In this document: one piece after another, positions 1-8,546 of the stretch | Numbering within the stretch: position 1 is the stretch's first letter | Layout: each line of letters opens with the position of its first letter | DNA from: Jilunia laotingensis | Lineage (GTDB): Bacteria; Bacteroidota; Bacteroidia; Bacteroidales; Bacteroidaceae | Direction: 5' to 3' | DNA: 64,000 nt | NCBI RefSeq assembly: GCF_014385165.1 | Contig: NZ_JACRTF010000001.1 | Span: forward strand, 1,116,001-1,180,000 | The notes under the pieces: generated by a model | Seen by the model: only the letters and a program-made list of their open reading frames with translations | The model's database searches: none | What the model was told of the DNA's origin: nothing | Position numbers and translations under genes: made by a program

Positions 1-319
1 GACCAAGTTCTTGGATAATGACATGGAAAAGTGGTTGATGTAATTCGGAGGTTCTAAGGAGAAACAGTTCATCGTCAAGCTTGCTAAGAAGTATATCCCT
101 CTCCCATTCCTTCTCTTTAATGAGTTTTTCCAGATATTCTTCGTTCAATCCTTTTGTTTTGCGCATCTCCCAAAAATGGATCACGCTTTCCTCGTCCAGC
201 ATCACAACATTTTCGATGACCGAAGATGTCACATAGCCTAAACATTTCCATACGCGGAGAGTAGATTCGGAAACACCGTATTTCTCCGAAAGTCGTTTTA
301 GAGTAAGCCAATTAGACAT
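1..319 (-). CDS. Helix-turn-helix regulator, C-terminus beyond left edge
   Basis: Partial gene; about 106 N-terminal residues are visible before the window edge. Residues 5-30 form a MerR/HTH-like helix-turn-helix (LSEKYGVSESTLRVWKCLG) followed by a short beta-type segment (ENVVMLDEE). After that comes a charged, probably coiled-coil stretch (EYLEKLIKEKEWERDILLSKL). I chose the ATG at 319 because an AGGAGGGAGG Shine-Dalgarno stretch sits just upstream. An in-frame ATG at 406 would add 29 residues beginning MNRTIKKALS. A paralogue with about 60% identity by eye lies at the right edge on the opposite strand and has the same promoter and leader. The family is not one I can name. DNA binding is inferred from the HTH alone, and the unseen C-terminus may decide what it is. 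Confidence 0.8.
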   Translation of the reverse strand, partial: MSNWLTLKRLSEKYGVSESTLRVWKCLGYVTSSVIENVVMLDEESVIHFWEMRKTKGLNEEYLEKLIKEKEWERDILLSKLDDELFLLRTSELHQPLFHVIIQELG

Positions 320-402
320 ATGACCTCCCTCCTGCCATTCGTTCACAGAATAGGCACATTTCTTTCATAATGCAGCTTAAAGCCTTCTTGATTGTTCTGT
401 TC

Positions 403-664
403 ATACCTTTTCGAATATTTATGAACGCCCGAATCCTGAGGTATATAGCTTTATATATAAAAGAAGCCGAGCGCTGAGTTCATATTTATCCGACGAAAGG
501 TACTGGTATACCCGAATTGCTAACAAATATGTTCACACGCTCGACTATACAGTCGGTCGCATGAAACAAAAATGTTGAAGCAATTCCCTTTCGGCTTAAA
601 TAAAATTACCAGTTTTTTCGTCGTCAAAAGTTGTTCCATCCTGCCGCATTTCTCTTCGGCTTTC
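403..664 (-). ncRNA. Conserved structured 5' leader of left-edge HTH gene
   Basis: A non-coding stretch between the promoter and the left-edge gene that is conserved in sequence with 63140-63400 on the other strand. Near the 5' end it carries a GCCG/CGGC hairpin inside AAAGCCGAAGAGAAATGCGG, identical in both copies. Its centre is a long-range stem in which 538-545 pairs with 466-473. An inner stem pairs 524-531 with 481-488, and a small GGTA...TACC hairpin lies inside that. A T-rich run follows the outer stem (CTTCTTTTATAT), as in an intrinsic terminator. Just upstream, CGACT...AGTCG (545-558 region) can pair instead, using the same GTCG as the terminator stem. An attenuator or riboswitch is inferred; a ligand is not known. 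Confidence 0.6.
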
Positions 665-670
665 AAAAGA

Positions 671-701
671 CAAAGATAGAAAATCCCATCAGAATGACAA
701 A
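671..701 (-). promoter_or_regulatory. Bacteroides promoter of left-edge gene
   Basis: On the minus strand, TTTG (698-701) and TATCTTTG (671-678) are separated by exactly 19 bp, matching the Bacteroidetes housekeeping promoter. The same box and spacing occur at 63103-63133 in front of the right-edge paralogue. Transcription would start near 664, giving a leader of about 345 nt before the ATG at 319. Confidence 0.75.
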
Positions 702-796
702 GAAGTCAACAAGTAATTTTCCGTTTGTAGAAATATAGTTAACCCGAACACATAGAACACAATTTCTGTGAATCAAACAAATAAGAGAAAAAGATA

Positions 797-827
797 TTTG
801 TTTATTAACCGAATAACCGTACCTTTG
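797..827 (+). promoter_or_regulatory. Bacteroides promoter of the Rpn-like gene
   Basis: TTTG (797-800) and TACCTTTG (820-827) with a 19-bp spacer. This places the start of transcription about 20 nt before the ATG at 856. Between 702 and 796 I see nothing else recognisable. Confidence 0.75.
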
Positions 828-855
828 TTAGAACAATGATTTAATTTATGGTATT

Positions 856-1788
856 ATGGAAGCAATCGACCAATACATAAGATTCGACTGGGCTATCAAA
901 CGCCTTCTTAGGCAGAAAGCCAACTTTGACGTATTAGAAGGATTCCTAAGTGTGTTACTGGATGAAGAAGTAAAAATCATCGAGATACTGGAAAGCGAAG
1001 GCAACCAACTAACCGCTGATGACAAGTTCAACCGAGTGGACATCAAGGCAAAGAACGACAAAGGCGAAATCATCATTGTCGAAATACAAAACACACGTGA
1101 ATTGTATTATCTTGAACGCATCCTGTATGGAGTGGCGAAAGCCATCACCGAACATATCTCCTTGGGCGAACGATACCATGAAGTGAAGAAAATCTATTCC
1201 ATCAGCATTCTCTACTTTGATATCGGCAAAGGAGATGATTACCTCTATCATGGACAGAACCATTTCGTAGGTGTACATACAGGCGATCGCCTCCAGGTAA
1301 GTACAAAGCAGAAGAATGCACTCGTACATAAATTACCCGCTGAAGTCTTCCCTGAATATTTCCTGATCCGGGTCAATGAATTCGATAAACTAGCCGTCAC
1401 CCCGCTTGAAGAATGGATTGACTATCTCAAGACCGGCCGTATCCGTCCCGATACCACAGCCCCCGGATTAAAAGAGGCACGTAAAAAGCTGGTTTATTAC
1501 AATATGACCCCGAAAGAAAGACAAGCCTATGATGAACATCTGAGTGCAATCATGATACAAAATGATGTATTGGATTCTGCCAAACTGGAAGGTTTGATAG
1601 AAGGCAGGATGGAAGGATTGCTGGAAGGTAAAATGGAAGGCAAAATAGAAGGCATACAAGAAGGATTGGAAAAAGGTGAGAAGAAAAAGCAAGTCGAAAT
1701 AGCCCGTAACTTGAAGAAAATGGATTTACCTACCGAAACAATCGTTCGTGCCACGGGACTATCAGTCGAAGAAATTGAGCAGATATAG
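856..1788 (+). CDS. Rpn/PD-(D/E)XK nuclease family protein
   Basis: A 310-residue protein of the Rpn family (PD-(D/E)XK nuclease family putative transposases, PDDEXK_2). The N-terminus 'DQYIRFDWAIKRLLR' is the usual opening of the family. The nuclease core is visible around residues 55-80, with RVDIKAKNDKGEIIIVEIQ giving the D...(E)xQ metal-binding residues. The C-terminal part has a run of EG repeats (about residues 239-275: LEGLIEGRMEGLLEGKMEG...) and then a short HTH-like tail (TIVRATGLSVEEIEQI). Known members promote RecA-independent recombination through DNA cleavage. Many Bacteroides copies are annotated as transposases without evidence of movement. No terminal inverted repeats are seen here, so it is called as a stand-alone gene. 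Confidence 0.85.
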   Translation: MEAIDQYIRFDWAIKRLLRQKANFDVLEGFLSVLLDEEVKIIEILESEGNQLTADDKFNRVDIKAKNDKGEIIIVEIQNTRELYYLERILYGVAKAITEHISLGERYHEVKKIYSISILYFDIGKGDDYLYHGQNHFVGVHTGDRLQVSTKQKNALVHKLPAEVFPEYFLIRVNEFDKLAVTPLEEWIDYLKTGRIRPDTTAPGLKEARKKLVYYNMTPKERQAYDEHLSAIMIQNDVLDSAKLEGLIEGRMEGLLEGKMEGKIEGIQEGLEKGEKKKQVEIARNLKKMDLPTETIVRATGLSVEEIEQI

Positions 1789-1947
1789 TACTTATAAAAA
1801 GAAACCTCTTTATAATATGATCGCCTTATTGCATATCATATCTTCATCCTCTAACATGTCAACATATTTCAGCTTTCACTATTTATTCCACAACATCTAT
1901 TAGAACTATTAATCAACTGATAATCAAGACATATAAGAGACCACTTT

Positions 1948-2057
1948 TACCTCGGTGATCAACGACCTCTTCATCGGTGAGGAAGAGGTCGTTCATCGGT
2001 GCCCTTCGGGGTGTTCATCGGTGAGGAAGGATGCGTTCAGTCGGGAGCCACACCCAT
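1948..2057. repeat. 22-bp-period intergenic array 1 (core TTCATCGGTG)
   Basis: Copies of the core TTCATCGGTG begin at 1970, 1992 and 2014, exactly 22 bp apart. Degenerate copies lie in phase at 1948 (TACCTCGGTG) and 2036 (TTCAGTCGGG). Within it, 1961-1972 and 1982-1993 form a perfect 12-bp inverted repeat (AACGACCTCTTC). It sits between the convergent Rpn-like gene and recO, so it lies downstream of both. An open frame across it (1955-2218) has no family features and is not called. Confidence 0.8.
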
Positions 2058-2138
2058 GTAAAACAAATTCACACAGCTCTTCTACAAAAGGATTCCCCTG
2101 CAATCCTATTTCCAAAAGCATAAAAGATAAACGGAACT

Positions 2139-2867
2139 TTAATCAAACAATTCCTTCAAAATTTCCAATGACTTCAAAACCGGAAAGTCAGGTAGATGCA
2201 ACTGGTAATAATCATTAATGATAGTAAGACAACGTGCCCTTTCCATACGATTCATTGCAAAAAGATGCATCGTCTCATAATTCATACGCATCAGATTTAT
2301 CAACCGGGATGCATCGACAGGAAAAATATACGATGAATGTAACTGGGGACGCTGTGAAGTAAAACAAGCATTCAACATATCAAAATAATCCCCTTCATGA
2401 TAATTCTCCAGATTAGGATATAACCCGAGAAAACGGGAAAGGCGCATTAAAAAGACCAAATGGAAATTAGCAAATCCCGTACGACATTCATCCAACCAAG
2501 TAATAGAATGCACCAAGTATGCAAACAAAGGGCGGTTCTCCGCCTCCTCACGAACAGCCCGATAAAGAAATTCCGCCAGAAACAGCGCGATAGACGATTT
2601 ATAAGGATCATACGGAACGGAAGAAAAAGGATAGAATGATTTCGCCTCTTTTATCTTATATAATGAGCGGTTCGAACGGATATCCGCTTCGAACTCTATC
2701 AGAGAAAGAGGTTGAAACAGAACAGATTTCACGACAGCTTTCCGCGAACGGGGCACAGAAACCAGATAAGAGCCCCGCCCCATACTTTCCGTATACATCT
2801 CCACTATAATGGATGTATCATTGTATTTCAGTGTATGCAGAACAATTCCAACTGTCTTTTGCAACAT
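2139..2867 (-). CDS. recO: DNA repair protein RecO
   Basis: A 242-residue protein matching Bacteroidetes RecO along its length. The N-terminal OB-fold (about residues 1-80) starts [20 protein letters not shown] and includes the usual 'GRGSYLV' segment. The rest is the helical domain ([13 protein letters not shown]... [17 protein letters not shown]). RecO works with RecR and RecF to load RecA onto SSB-coated DNA in gap repair. The four-cysteine zinc motif of many bacterial RecO proteins is absent, which is normal for this phylum. It is convergent with the Rpn-like gene and divergent from the tRNA-Glu/rpsT unit. Confidence 0.95.
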   Translation of the reverse strand: MLQKTVGIVLHTLKYNDTSIIVEMYTESMGRGSYLVSVPRSRKAVVKSVLFQPLSLIEFEADIRSNRSLYKIKEAKSFYPFSSVPYDPYKSSIALFLAEFLYRAVREEAENRPLFAYLVHSITWLDECRTGFANFHLVFLMRLSRFLGLYPNLENYHEGDYFDMLNACFTSQRPQLHSSYIFPVDASRLINLMRMNYETMHLFAMNRMERARCLTIINDYYQLHLPDFPVLKSLEILKELFD

Positions 2868-3060
2868 ATTCTCTTTCCGGTTTCAATCCAGCACAAAACT
2901 ACGAAAAAAAGCCGAGAACAAACATTAGCACTCTCTTTTATTGAAAAAATTATTTGCCGGACAAAAAAAATACGAACTTATACAACACTGATTATCAACA
3001 ACAAACCAAGCATCAAAAAGAAAAACCATGCTCTTTTTCGAAAAAAATATTCGTCAAATA

Positions 3061-3091
3061 TTTGCTAATTCAAAAAAAGTATCTACCTTTG
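3061..3091 (+). promoter_or_regulatory. Promoter of tRNA-Glu and rpsT
   Basis: TTTG (3061-3064) and TACCTTTG (3084-3091), spacer 19 bp. The tRNA begins about 60 nt downstream, so a 5' leader trimmed by RNase P is expected. rpsT follows without its own clear promoter. Confidence 0.8.
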
Positions 3092-3154
3092 CATCCGCAA
3101 TCGAGAAACAAACTCTCAAAAGCGAAAGAAACGGAAACGTTTCACCCAAAGGAT

Positions 3155-3226
3155 GGCCCGTTCGTCTATCGGTTAGGACGCAAGATTTTCATTCTTGAAA
3201 GGGGGGTTCGATTCCCCCACGGGCTA
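3155..3226 (+). tRNA. tRNA-Glu (anticodon TTC)
   Basis: A complete cloverleaf. The acceptor GGCCCGT pairs with ACGGGCT, including a G-T first pair. The anticodon stem is CAAGA/TCTTG with loop TTTTCAT giving anticodon TTC. The T-arm is GGGGG-TTCGATT-CCCCC. The discriminator is A at 3226 and CCA is not encoded. It lies 40 nt upstream of rpsT and probably shares its transcript. Confidence 0.95.
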
Positions 3227-3266
3227 CAATTAAAAGAATAAAACGAATTAAAAAAGATTAGTCGAG

Positions 3267-3521
3267 ATGGCAAATCACAAATCATCACTCAAGAGAATCA
3301 GACAAGAAGAAAAAAGAAGACTCCACAACAGATATTATGGCAAATCCATGAGAAACGCTGTTAGAAAGCTTCGTTCAACTACTGACAAAGCAGAAGCTAC
3401 TGCAATGTATCCGGGTATCACCAAGATGCTTGACAAGTTGGCTAAAGTGAATATTATTCACAAAAACAAAGCTAATAATCTAAAGTCTAAGTTGGCTATT
3501 TATATCAATAAGCTCGCTTAA
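3267..3521 (+). CDS. rpsT: Ribosomal protein S20
   Basis: An 84-residue, very basic protein starting [21 protein letters not shown], the standard S20 opening, with the three-helix pattern and the conserved [14 protein letters not shown]-terminus. S20 binds 16S rRNA early in 30S assembly. It follows tRNA-Glu and is closed by a clear intrinsic terminator. The gene order recO / tRNA-Glu / rpsT / gyrB is consistent with Bacteroides chromosomes. Confidence 0.97.
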   Translation: MANHKSSLKRIRQEEKRRLHNRYYGKSMRNAVRKLRSTTDKAEATAMYPGITKMLDKLAKVNIIHKNKANNLKSKLAIYINKLA

Positions 3522-3550
3522 TACTAAAGTATAAAAGATATACAAACATT

Positions 3551-3578
3551 AAGGTCGAACTATTTAGTTCGGCCTTTT
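3551..3578 (+). terminator. Intrinsic terminator of rpsT
   Basis: AAGGTCGAAC (3551-3560), loop TATTTA, then GTTCGGCCTT (3567-3576), followed by T residues. The stem has one G-T wobble. Confidence 0.85.
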
Positions 3579-3683
3579 CTGCATTCCCGTTCAAAAAACA
3601 GTATTTTATTGTGCAAAGAGGAGCATCGACCCAATTAGATTGATTTTCCATCACTTATTCTTCCCCAATTCATTTTTTTTTCG

Positions 3684-3691
3684 TATTTTTG
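3684..3691 (+). promoter_or_regulatory. -7 box of gyrB
   Basis: TATTTTTG fits the TAnnTTTG -7 element, 30 nt before the gyrB ATG. I do not see a good TTTG at the usual distance upstream, so the promoter may be non-canonical or supercoiling-sensitive. The latter would fit gyrB but is only inferred. Confidence 0.45.
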
Positions 3692-3720
3692 CTCAGTTAT
3701 TATAACATAGAAAGGCAATT

Positions 3721-5691
3721 ATGAGCGAAGATTTATTCTCCCAGGTTCCCCAAGACAACGGATCGTATTCAGCAGATAGCATTCAGGTACTAGAAGGCCT
3801 GGAAGCTGTGCGTAAACGCCCCGCGATGTACATTGGCGACATCAGTATCAAGGGACTACATCACTTGGTATATGAAATCGTTGATAACTCCATTGATGAA
3901 GCTTTAGCAGGCTATTGCGACCATATCGAGGTAACGATCAACGAAGATAATTCAATCACCGTACAGGATAACGGTCGTGGTATTCCTGTAGATTTTCACG
4001 AAAAAGAACAAAAATCCGCCCTTGAAGTAGCCATGACGGTGCTTCACGCAGGAGGTAAATTCGATAAAGGCTCCTACAAAGTTTCCGGTGGTCTGCATGG
4101 CGTGGGTATGTCTTGTGTAAACGCATTGTCGTCACACATGATCAGCCAGGTTTATCGTAACGGGAAAATCTATCAACAGGAATACGAAATAGGAAAACCT
4201 CTTTATCCAGTCAAAGAAGTAGGTATATCCGATCATACCGGAACCAGACAGCAATTCTGGCCGGACGACAGCATTTTCATTGAAACGGTTTATAAATACG
4301 AAATTCTTGCCAGCCGTATGCGTGAACTTGCCTACCTCAACGCAGGCATCAAGATCACGTTGACAGACCGTCGTGTCGTGAATGAGGAAACCGGTAAATT
4401 CAGACAAGAAGTTTTCTATTCGGAAGAAGGATTGAAAGAGTTTGTCCGCTATCTGGAATCATCCCGTGAGCATCTTATCAACGATGTGATCTATCTGAAC
4501 ACCGAAAAACAAGGCACCCCCATCGAAGTGGCTATCATGTACAATACGGGGTTCTCGGAAAACATCCACTCCTACGTCAACAACATTAATACGATTGAAG
4601 GAGGTACGCATCTGGCAGGTTTCCGCCGTGCCCTGACACGTACATTGAAAAAATATGCCGAAGACAGCAAGATGCTGGAAAAGGTAAAAGTAGAAATCTC
4701 CGGTGACGACTTCCGCGAAGGTCTGACAGCCGTTATTTCCGTAAAAGTAGCCGAGCCGCAATTTGAAGGACAGACCAAGACCAAGTTAGGAAACAACGAG
4801 GTCATGGGAGCCGTAGACCAAGCTGTAGGTGAAGCTCTTTCTTATTATCTGGAAGAACATCCGAAAGAAGCAAAACTGATTGTGGACAAAGTGGTTCTTG
4901 CAGCAACCGCCCGTCACGCTGCCCGTAAAGCACGCGAAATGGTACAACGCAAATCACCGATGTCAGGAGGCGGACTTCCGGGTAAATTGGCTGACTGTTC
5001 GGACAAAGATGCCACAAAATGCGAACTATTCCTTGTCGAGGGAGATTCGGCAGGTGGTACAGCCAAGCAGGGACGTAACCGTGCTTTCCAGGCCATTCTT
5101 CCTTTGCGCGGTAAAATTCTGAATGTAGAGAAAGCCATGTACCATAAAGCACTCGAAAGTGAAGAAATCCGCAATATATACACAGCATTGGGAGTTACCA
5201 TCGGAACGGAAGAGGACAGCAAAGCCGCTAATATTGACAAATTACGCTATCACAAGATCATCATCATGACCGATGCCGATGTCGATGGTTCTCACATCGA
5301 CACACTGATCATGACCTTCTTCTTCCGTTATATGCCGCAGATCATCCAGAACGGATATTTGTACATCGCTTCTCCTCCCCTCTACTTATGCAAGAAAGGG
5401 AAAGTAGAAGAATATTGCTGGACGGACGCACAACGTCAGAAGTTTATCGACACATATGGCGGTGGTTCCGAGAATGCAGTACATACGCAACGCTACAAAG
5501 GTTTGGGTGAAATGAACGCTCAACAGTTGTGGGAGACAACTATGGATCCTGAAAACCGTATGTTGAAACAAGTAAACATTGAAAATGCAGCAGAAGCCGA
5601 TTTCATCTTCTCCATGTTGATGGGCGAAGAAGTAGGGCCACGCCGCGAATTCATTGAAGATAATGCAACGTATGCAAATATCGATGCATAA
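3721..5691 (+). CDS. gyrB: DNA gyrase subunit B
   Basis: A 656-residue type IIA topoisomerase ATPase subunit, which with GyrA introduces negative supercoils. The GHKL ATPase motifs are in order: EIVDNSIDEA (about 52), DNGRGIP (about 83) and GGLHGVG (about 123). The Toprim domain carries EGDSAGG (about 440) and DADVDGSHI (about 518). The C-terminus has YKGLGEMNAQQLWETTMDP and the PRREFIEDNA ending. The protein is about 150 residues shorter than E. coli GyrB because it lacks the proteobacterial insert, as is normal here. ParE is the alternative, but the motif context and ending favour GyrB. It is transcribed alone, with a terminator directly downstream. Confidence 0.95.
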   Translation: MSEDLFSQVPQDNGSYSADSIQVLEGLEAVRKRPAMYIGDISIKGLHHLVYEIVDNSIDEALAGYCDHIEVTINEDNSITVQDNGRGIPVDFHEKEQKSALEVAMTVLHAGGKFDKGSYKVSGGLHGVGMSCVNALSSHMISQVYRNGKIYQQEYEIGKPLYPVKEVGISDHTGTRQQFWPDDSIFIETVYKYEILASRMRELAYLNAGIKITLTDRRVVNEETGKFRQEVFYSEEGLKEFVRYLESSREHLINDVIYLNTEKQGTPIEVAIMYNTGFSENIHSYVNNINTIEGGTHLAGFRRALTRTLKKYAEDSKMLEKVKVEISGDDFREGLTAVISVKVAEPQFEGQTKTKLGNNEVMGAVDQAVGEALSYYLEEHPKEAKLIVDKVVLAATARHAARKAREMVQRKSPMSGGGLPGKLADCSDKDATKCELFLVEGDSAGGTAKQGRNRAFQAILPLRGKILNVEKAMYHKALESEEIRNIYTALGVTIGTEEDSKAANIDKLRYHKIIIMTDADVDGSHIDTLIMTFFFRYMPQIIQNGYLYIASPPLYLCKKGKVEEYCWTDAQRQKFIDTYGGGSENAVHTQRYKGLGEMNAQQLWETTMDPENRMLKQVNIENAAEADFIFSMLMGEEVGPRREFIEDNATYANIDA

Positions 5692-5733
5692 TTAATAATT
5701 ACATTAACCAACCTCGCATCTTACAGCGAAGAA

Positions 5734-5775
5734 ACACCGGCAGAAGAAGGAAAGTCCTTCCGACCGGTGTTTTTC
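5734..5775 (+). terminator. Intrinsic terminator of gyrB
   Basis: The outer stem is ACACCGG (5734-5740) with CCGGTGT (5764-5770), and an inner GAAGGA/TCCTTC stem lies inside it. TTTTTC follows. Confidence 0.9.
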
Positions 5776-6019
5776 TTTTATACAATCAATCATAATTTTT
5801 CCCAGGAAACGGTCTAAACATAATGAAATGGGAATATATCCTTTTGCCATAATCGAAAAAGCTACCTTTGCTCATATAATCTTCTATACATACATTAGAC
5901 TCATTTTCATAATATATAATATTACAAAAATCTAAGTATCAGATATTGCTGTTACTTAACAACAATAAAACAAATAATATTTATGTTCGCCTATTTATAA
6001 AGAATGAACCTATTAAAAT
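5776..6019. other. Gene-free AT-rich gap between gyrB and DUF3109 gene
   Basis: Convergent intergenic DNA with no ORF of substance. The only signal is TACCTTTG at 5863-5870 on the plus strand, preceded by TTTG at 5843-5846. The spacer is 16 bp rather than the usual 19. No gene and no terminator follow it, so an sRNA is possible but unsupported. Confidence 0.5.
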
Positions 6020-6601
6020 TCAAAGCATGTGCTGTTTCTTTAACTCTTCAACAGCCAATTCCAACTCCTGATACCACGCTTCTCCAAATTTACGAATGAG
6101 TGGTTCTTTCAAGAATTTATAAACCGGTAAGTTTTCCTTTTTCCCTAAAATAACAGCAGCCTTACATACATCCCAACGATGATAGTTTACAGCCTTATAA
6201 GGGCCATAGTCTCCGATGCGGATGGGATATAAATGACAAGAAACAGGTTTATAAAAATCGACTTTTCCCTCCCGATAAGCTTTCTCAATAGCACAATAAC
6301 AACATCCCTTTTCATCATAGCATGTAAAAACACAGTCTTTATTGTTCACTATCGAAGTCACCAAGTCACCATCTTGATCCGTATAGACCACTCCTTGCTT
6401 TTCAATAACAGCACGAGCTTCCGGAGAAAGGTCATTCCAAATAATCGGCAGAACCTCTTCCAATTTTTCAACTTCGTCCAGTTCTACCGGCGCTCCGGCA
6501 TCTCCTTCAATGCAACATTCTCCTTTACAAACCCCGATATCGCAAAGGAATTTCTCTCGCAGCACATCAAAGCTTACAACCACATCATCTATCTGTATCA
6601 T
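6020..6601 (-). CDS. DUF3109 family cysteine-rich protein
   Basis: A 193-residue protein of the DUF3109 family, common in Bacteroidetes. Conserved cysteines appear in an N-terminal CDIGVCKGECC cluster (residues 20-30), a central DCVFTCYDEKGCCYC block (about 88-104) and CHLYP (about 121). This resembles the YkgJ-type metal-chelating (Zn/Fe) families. No signal peptide is visible, so it is probably cytoplasmic. The function is unknown. The gene starts only 9 nt after the stop of the pseudo-kinase gene, so it is likely the last gene of the kinase transcript. Confidence 0.85.
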   Translation of the reverse strand: MIQIDDVVVSFDVLREKFLCDIGVCKGECCIEGDAGAPVELDEVEKLEEVLPIIWNDLSPEARAVIEKQGVVYTDQDGDLVTSIVNNKDCVFTCYDEKGCCYCAIEKAYREGKVDFYKPVSCHLYPIRIGDYGPYKAVNYHRWDVCKAAVILGKKENLPVYKFLKEPLIRKFGEAWYQELELAVEELKKQHML

Positions 6602-6610
6602 ATTTGTCTT

Positions 6611-8545
6611 TTATTTTATGGGATATGTAATAATAATCAAACGCTCACCATTTTCTTCACGCACCTGATACCGACCGTTAAAAGATTCCAAATAAAGTCG
6701 ATTAATGGCATGTTTGATCTCAATTTCTTTTTCATCTCGATCTTTTCCTAAAAGCGGACTATTTATGACTGTTATTCTCAAGCTATTATCATCTTCACGG
6801 TGTAAGGTATATTCCACTTTAGGCTCCTCATCACTCATCGATGGCATTATTACAGAAGAAAGTAGTTTCCTGAAACGGACTGTATCCACTGATACGAATA
6901 AAGAGTCCAACTCTGTCCGAAAATCCACAGAAACCTTGTTTCCATCCTTCAATTCTAACATGAGCTTTGCCTCTTTGCACAACTGCACCATGTCATAAAC
7001 TTCTATATTAAACTTCATCATTCCCGACTCCAAACGCGAAAGGTCAAGAATGTCGAATATCAGATTAATCAGTTTTTCAGCATTTTGCTTGATGATTTCC
7101 GAATATCGCTGCTGCTGTTCTGCCTGCAAATCACTCTCCTTGCAAAGACGATCCGAAAGAGTCACTACCAAATTAAGAGGTCCCCGGATTTCATTCGTAA
7201 TATTGTGCAAAAATACATCTTTCATCTTATCTGCAGCTTCCGCCAAAGCATATGACTTACGCATTTCTTTTTCCGACTTCACTAGTTCACGACGAATATG
7301 AAGTAACTGTAACAAACCTATTACTAATAATATAATGAGTAAAGCTCCTCCCACTACCGCTATTTGCCAAAAACGCTTCTCGCCAATTTCCTTTTCAAGC
7401 AAGGCTTTCTTTATTCTATAATTTGCCTGAACCGTTTCTTCGTTCATTCTTAGAGTAGCCTTATTGATGGAGTCGCGTTTTATGGCAACAGCCATATATG
7501 TATTGGCGGCTTCCTTATAACGTCCCGCATCCATGTAGGCATCCCCCATAATTCTACGTATATTGTTCTCGTACATGGGTTGAGCGCCTTTAAATGCTGA
7601 AAGCGAACGTTCAAATTCCGGAAAGCACCTGTCCCAATCCTTCTTCAAAAGATAATAACCTGCCCAATAAAAATGATAGTTGATGGTAACAGTAGAAAAT
7701 GTATCGTCGCTATAAAATTTGGCAGCTTCATCCAAGTAACGTTTCAGATTCTCCGCATCAGACTCTGCTAAATAGACCTTACAATACAACATTTCTATAT
7801 CAAGTAAGGATTTCCTATAAAAGTTGAGCATGTCAGGATTCTTCTTTATCAAATCATCAATAATTTTGCGTTGAGCCTGTAGTTCGTCTCTCATTTCAGG
7901 ATATTTATCCAAAAAATAATAAGAACTTGACAAATAATTATGAACTGTTAATTCATCATTCAATGAAATTCCTGGTATTTCAAGTGCCTTTTTATAGAGT
8001 TCGATTGCCTTTTCCATGTTCTGTGCAAAGGCATTTGACTTTCCTTCAGAAATATACGACAAAAATATACCACGATCCATTTTCAGACGAATTGCTTCTT
8101 CACGCATTTCTTTTGATTTCTGAATAGCGTATTCCGTATTTCCTTCCGAACCTTTAAGTTGAATGAGATAATGCAATGCCTGAAAATACTCATCATACTT
8201 TTTATACCGATAAGATATCTCTTTTAATACATCACATGCTTTTTCCATATCCGCACCATTCAACCGGAAAGTATGATAGCGGAAATATTCATAACGAATC
8301 GATACTTCAGCTTCGCGATCTTTTATATTCATTGCAAGAATTAATGCAGAATCAAGGAGTTCGGCCGACCAGTCCTCACCAATATGTTGCTTGAATGATT
8401 CCTGCATGTACTGCACACGAGCAGAATCTGAAGATAGTGATCGACAGGTTGCAAAGATACTGTCCCGACAACCATCGCTTGAGGCTTGAAGTGAAGTAAT
8501 ATAAACAGCACAGAACAATAACAAAAGAAGTATTTTCTTCATCAT
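6611..8545 (-). CDS. TPR membrane sensor with inactive histidine-kinase-like domain
   Basis: A 644-residue protein. It has a signal peptide (residues 1-21) and a periplasmic helical region with TPR-like repeats (for example AIELYKKALEI about 180 and AGRYKEAANTY about 340). One membrane segment lies at about 393-415, followed by a coiled coil and a HisKA-like domain. The H-box reads FLHNITNEIRGPLN (about 445-458), where the family has ...SHEIRTPLN, so the phospho-accepting His is Asn451. The codon is AAT at about 7189-7191 on the minus strand. The C-terminal region lacks recognisable ATP-binding G1 (DxGxGI) and G2 (GxGLGL) boxes. It is therefore read as a pseudo-histidine kinase. The start is 1 nt after the stop of the intact kinase gene. 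Confidence 0.8.
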   Translation of the reverse strand: MMKKILLLLLFCAVYITSLQASSDGCRDSIFATCRSLSSDSARVQYMQESFKQHIGEDWSAELLDSALILAMNIKDREAEVSIRYEYFRYHTFRLNGADMEKACDVLKEISYRYKKYDEYFQALHYLIQLKGSEGNTEYAIQKSKEMREEAIRLKMDRGIFLSYISEGKSNAFAQNMEKAIELYKKALEIPGISLNDELTVHNYLSSSYYFLDKYPEMRDELQAQRKIIDDLIKKNPDMLNFYRKSLLDIEMLYCKVYLAESDAENLKRYLDEAAKFYSDDTFSTVTINYHFYWAGYYLLKKDWDRCFPEFERSLSAFKGAQPMYENNIRRIMGDAYMDAGRYKEAANTYMAVAIKRDSINKATLRMNEETVQANYRIKKALLEKEIGEKRFWQIAVVGGALLIILLVIGLLQLLHIRRELVKSEKEMRKSYALAEAADKMKDVFLHNITNEIRGPLNLVVTLSDRLCKESDLQAEQQQRYSEIIKQNAEKLINLIFDILDLSRLESGMMKFNIEVYDMVQLCKEAKLMLELKDGNKVSVDFRTELDSLFVSVDTVRFRKLLSSVIMPSMSDEEPKVEYTLHREDDNSLRITVINSPLLGKDRDEKEIEIKHAINRLYLESFNGRYQVREENGERLIIITYPIK

Positions 8546-8546
8546 A

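Noticed and set aside
856..1788. Complete insertion sequence around the Rpn-like gene
   Set aside because: No terminal inverted repeats or target duplications are visible on either side.
1955..2218. An 87-codon frame across array 1
   Set aside because: It runs through the 22-bp repeats and into recO on the other strand, and its composition is unlike a protein.
5863..5870. Promoter for a small RNA after gyrB
   Set aside because: The spacer to the nearest TTTG is 16 bp rather than 19, and neither terminator nor folded RNA follows.
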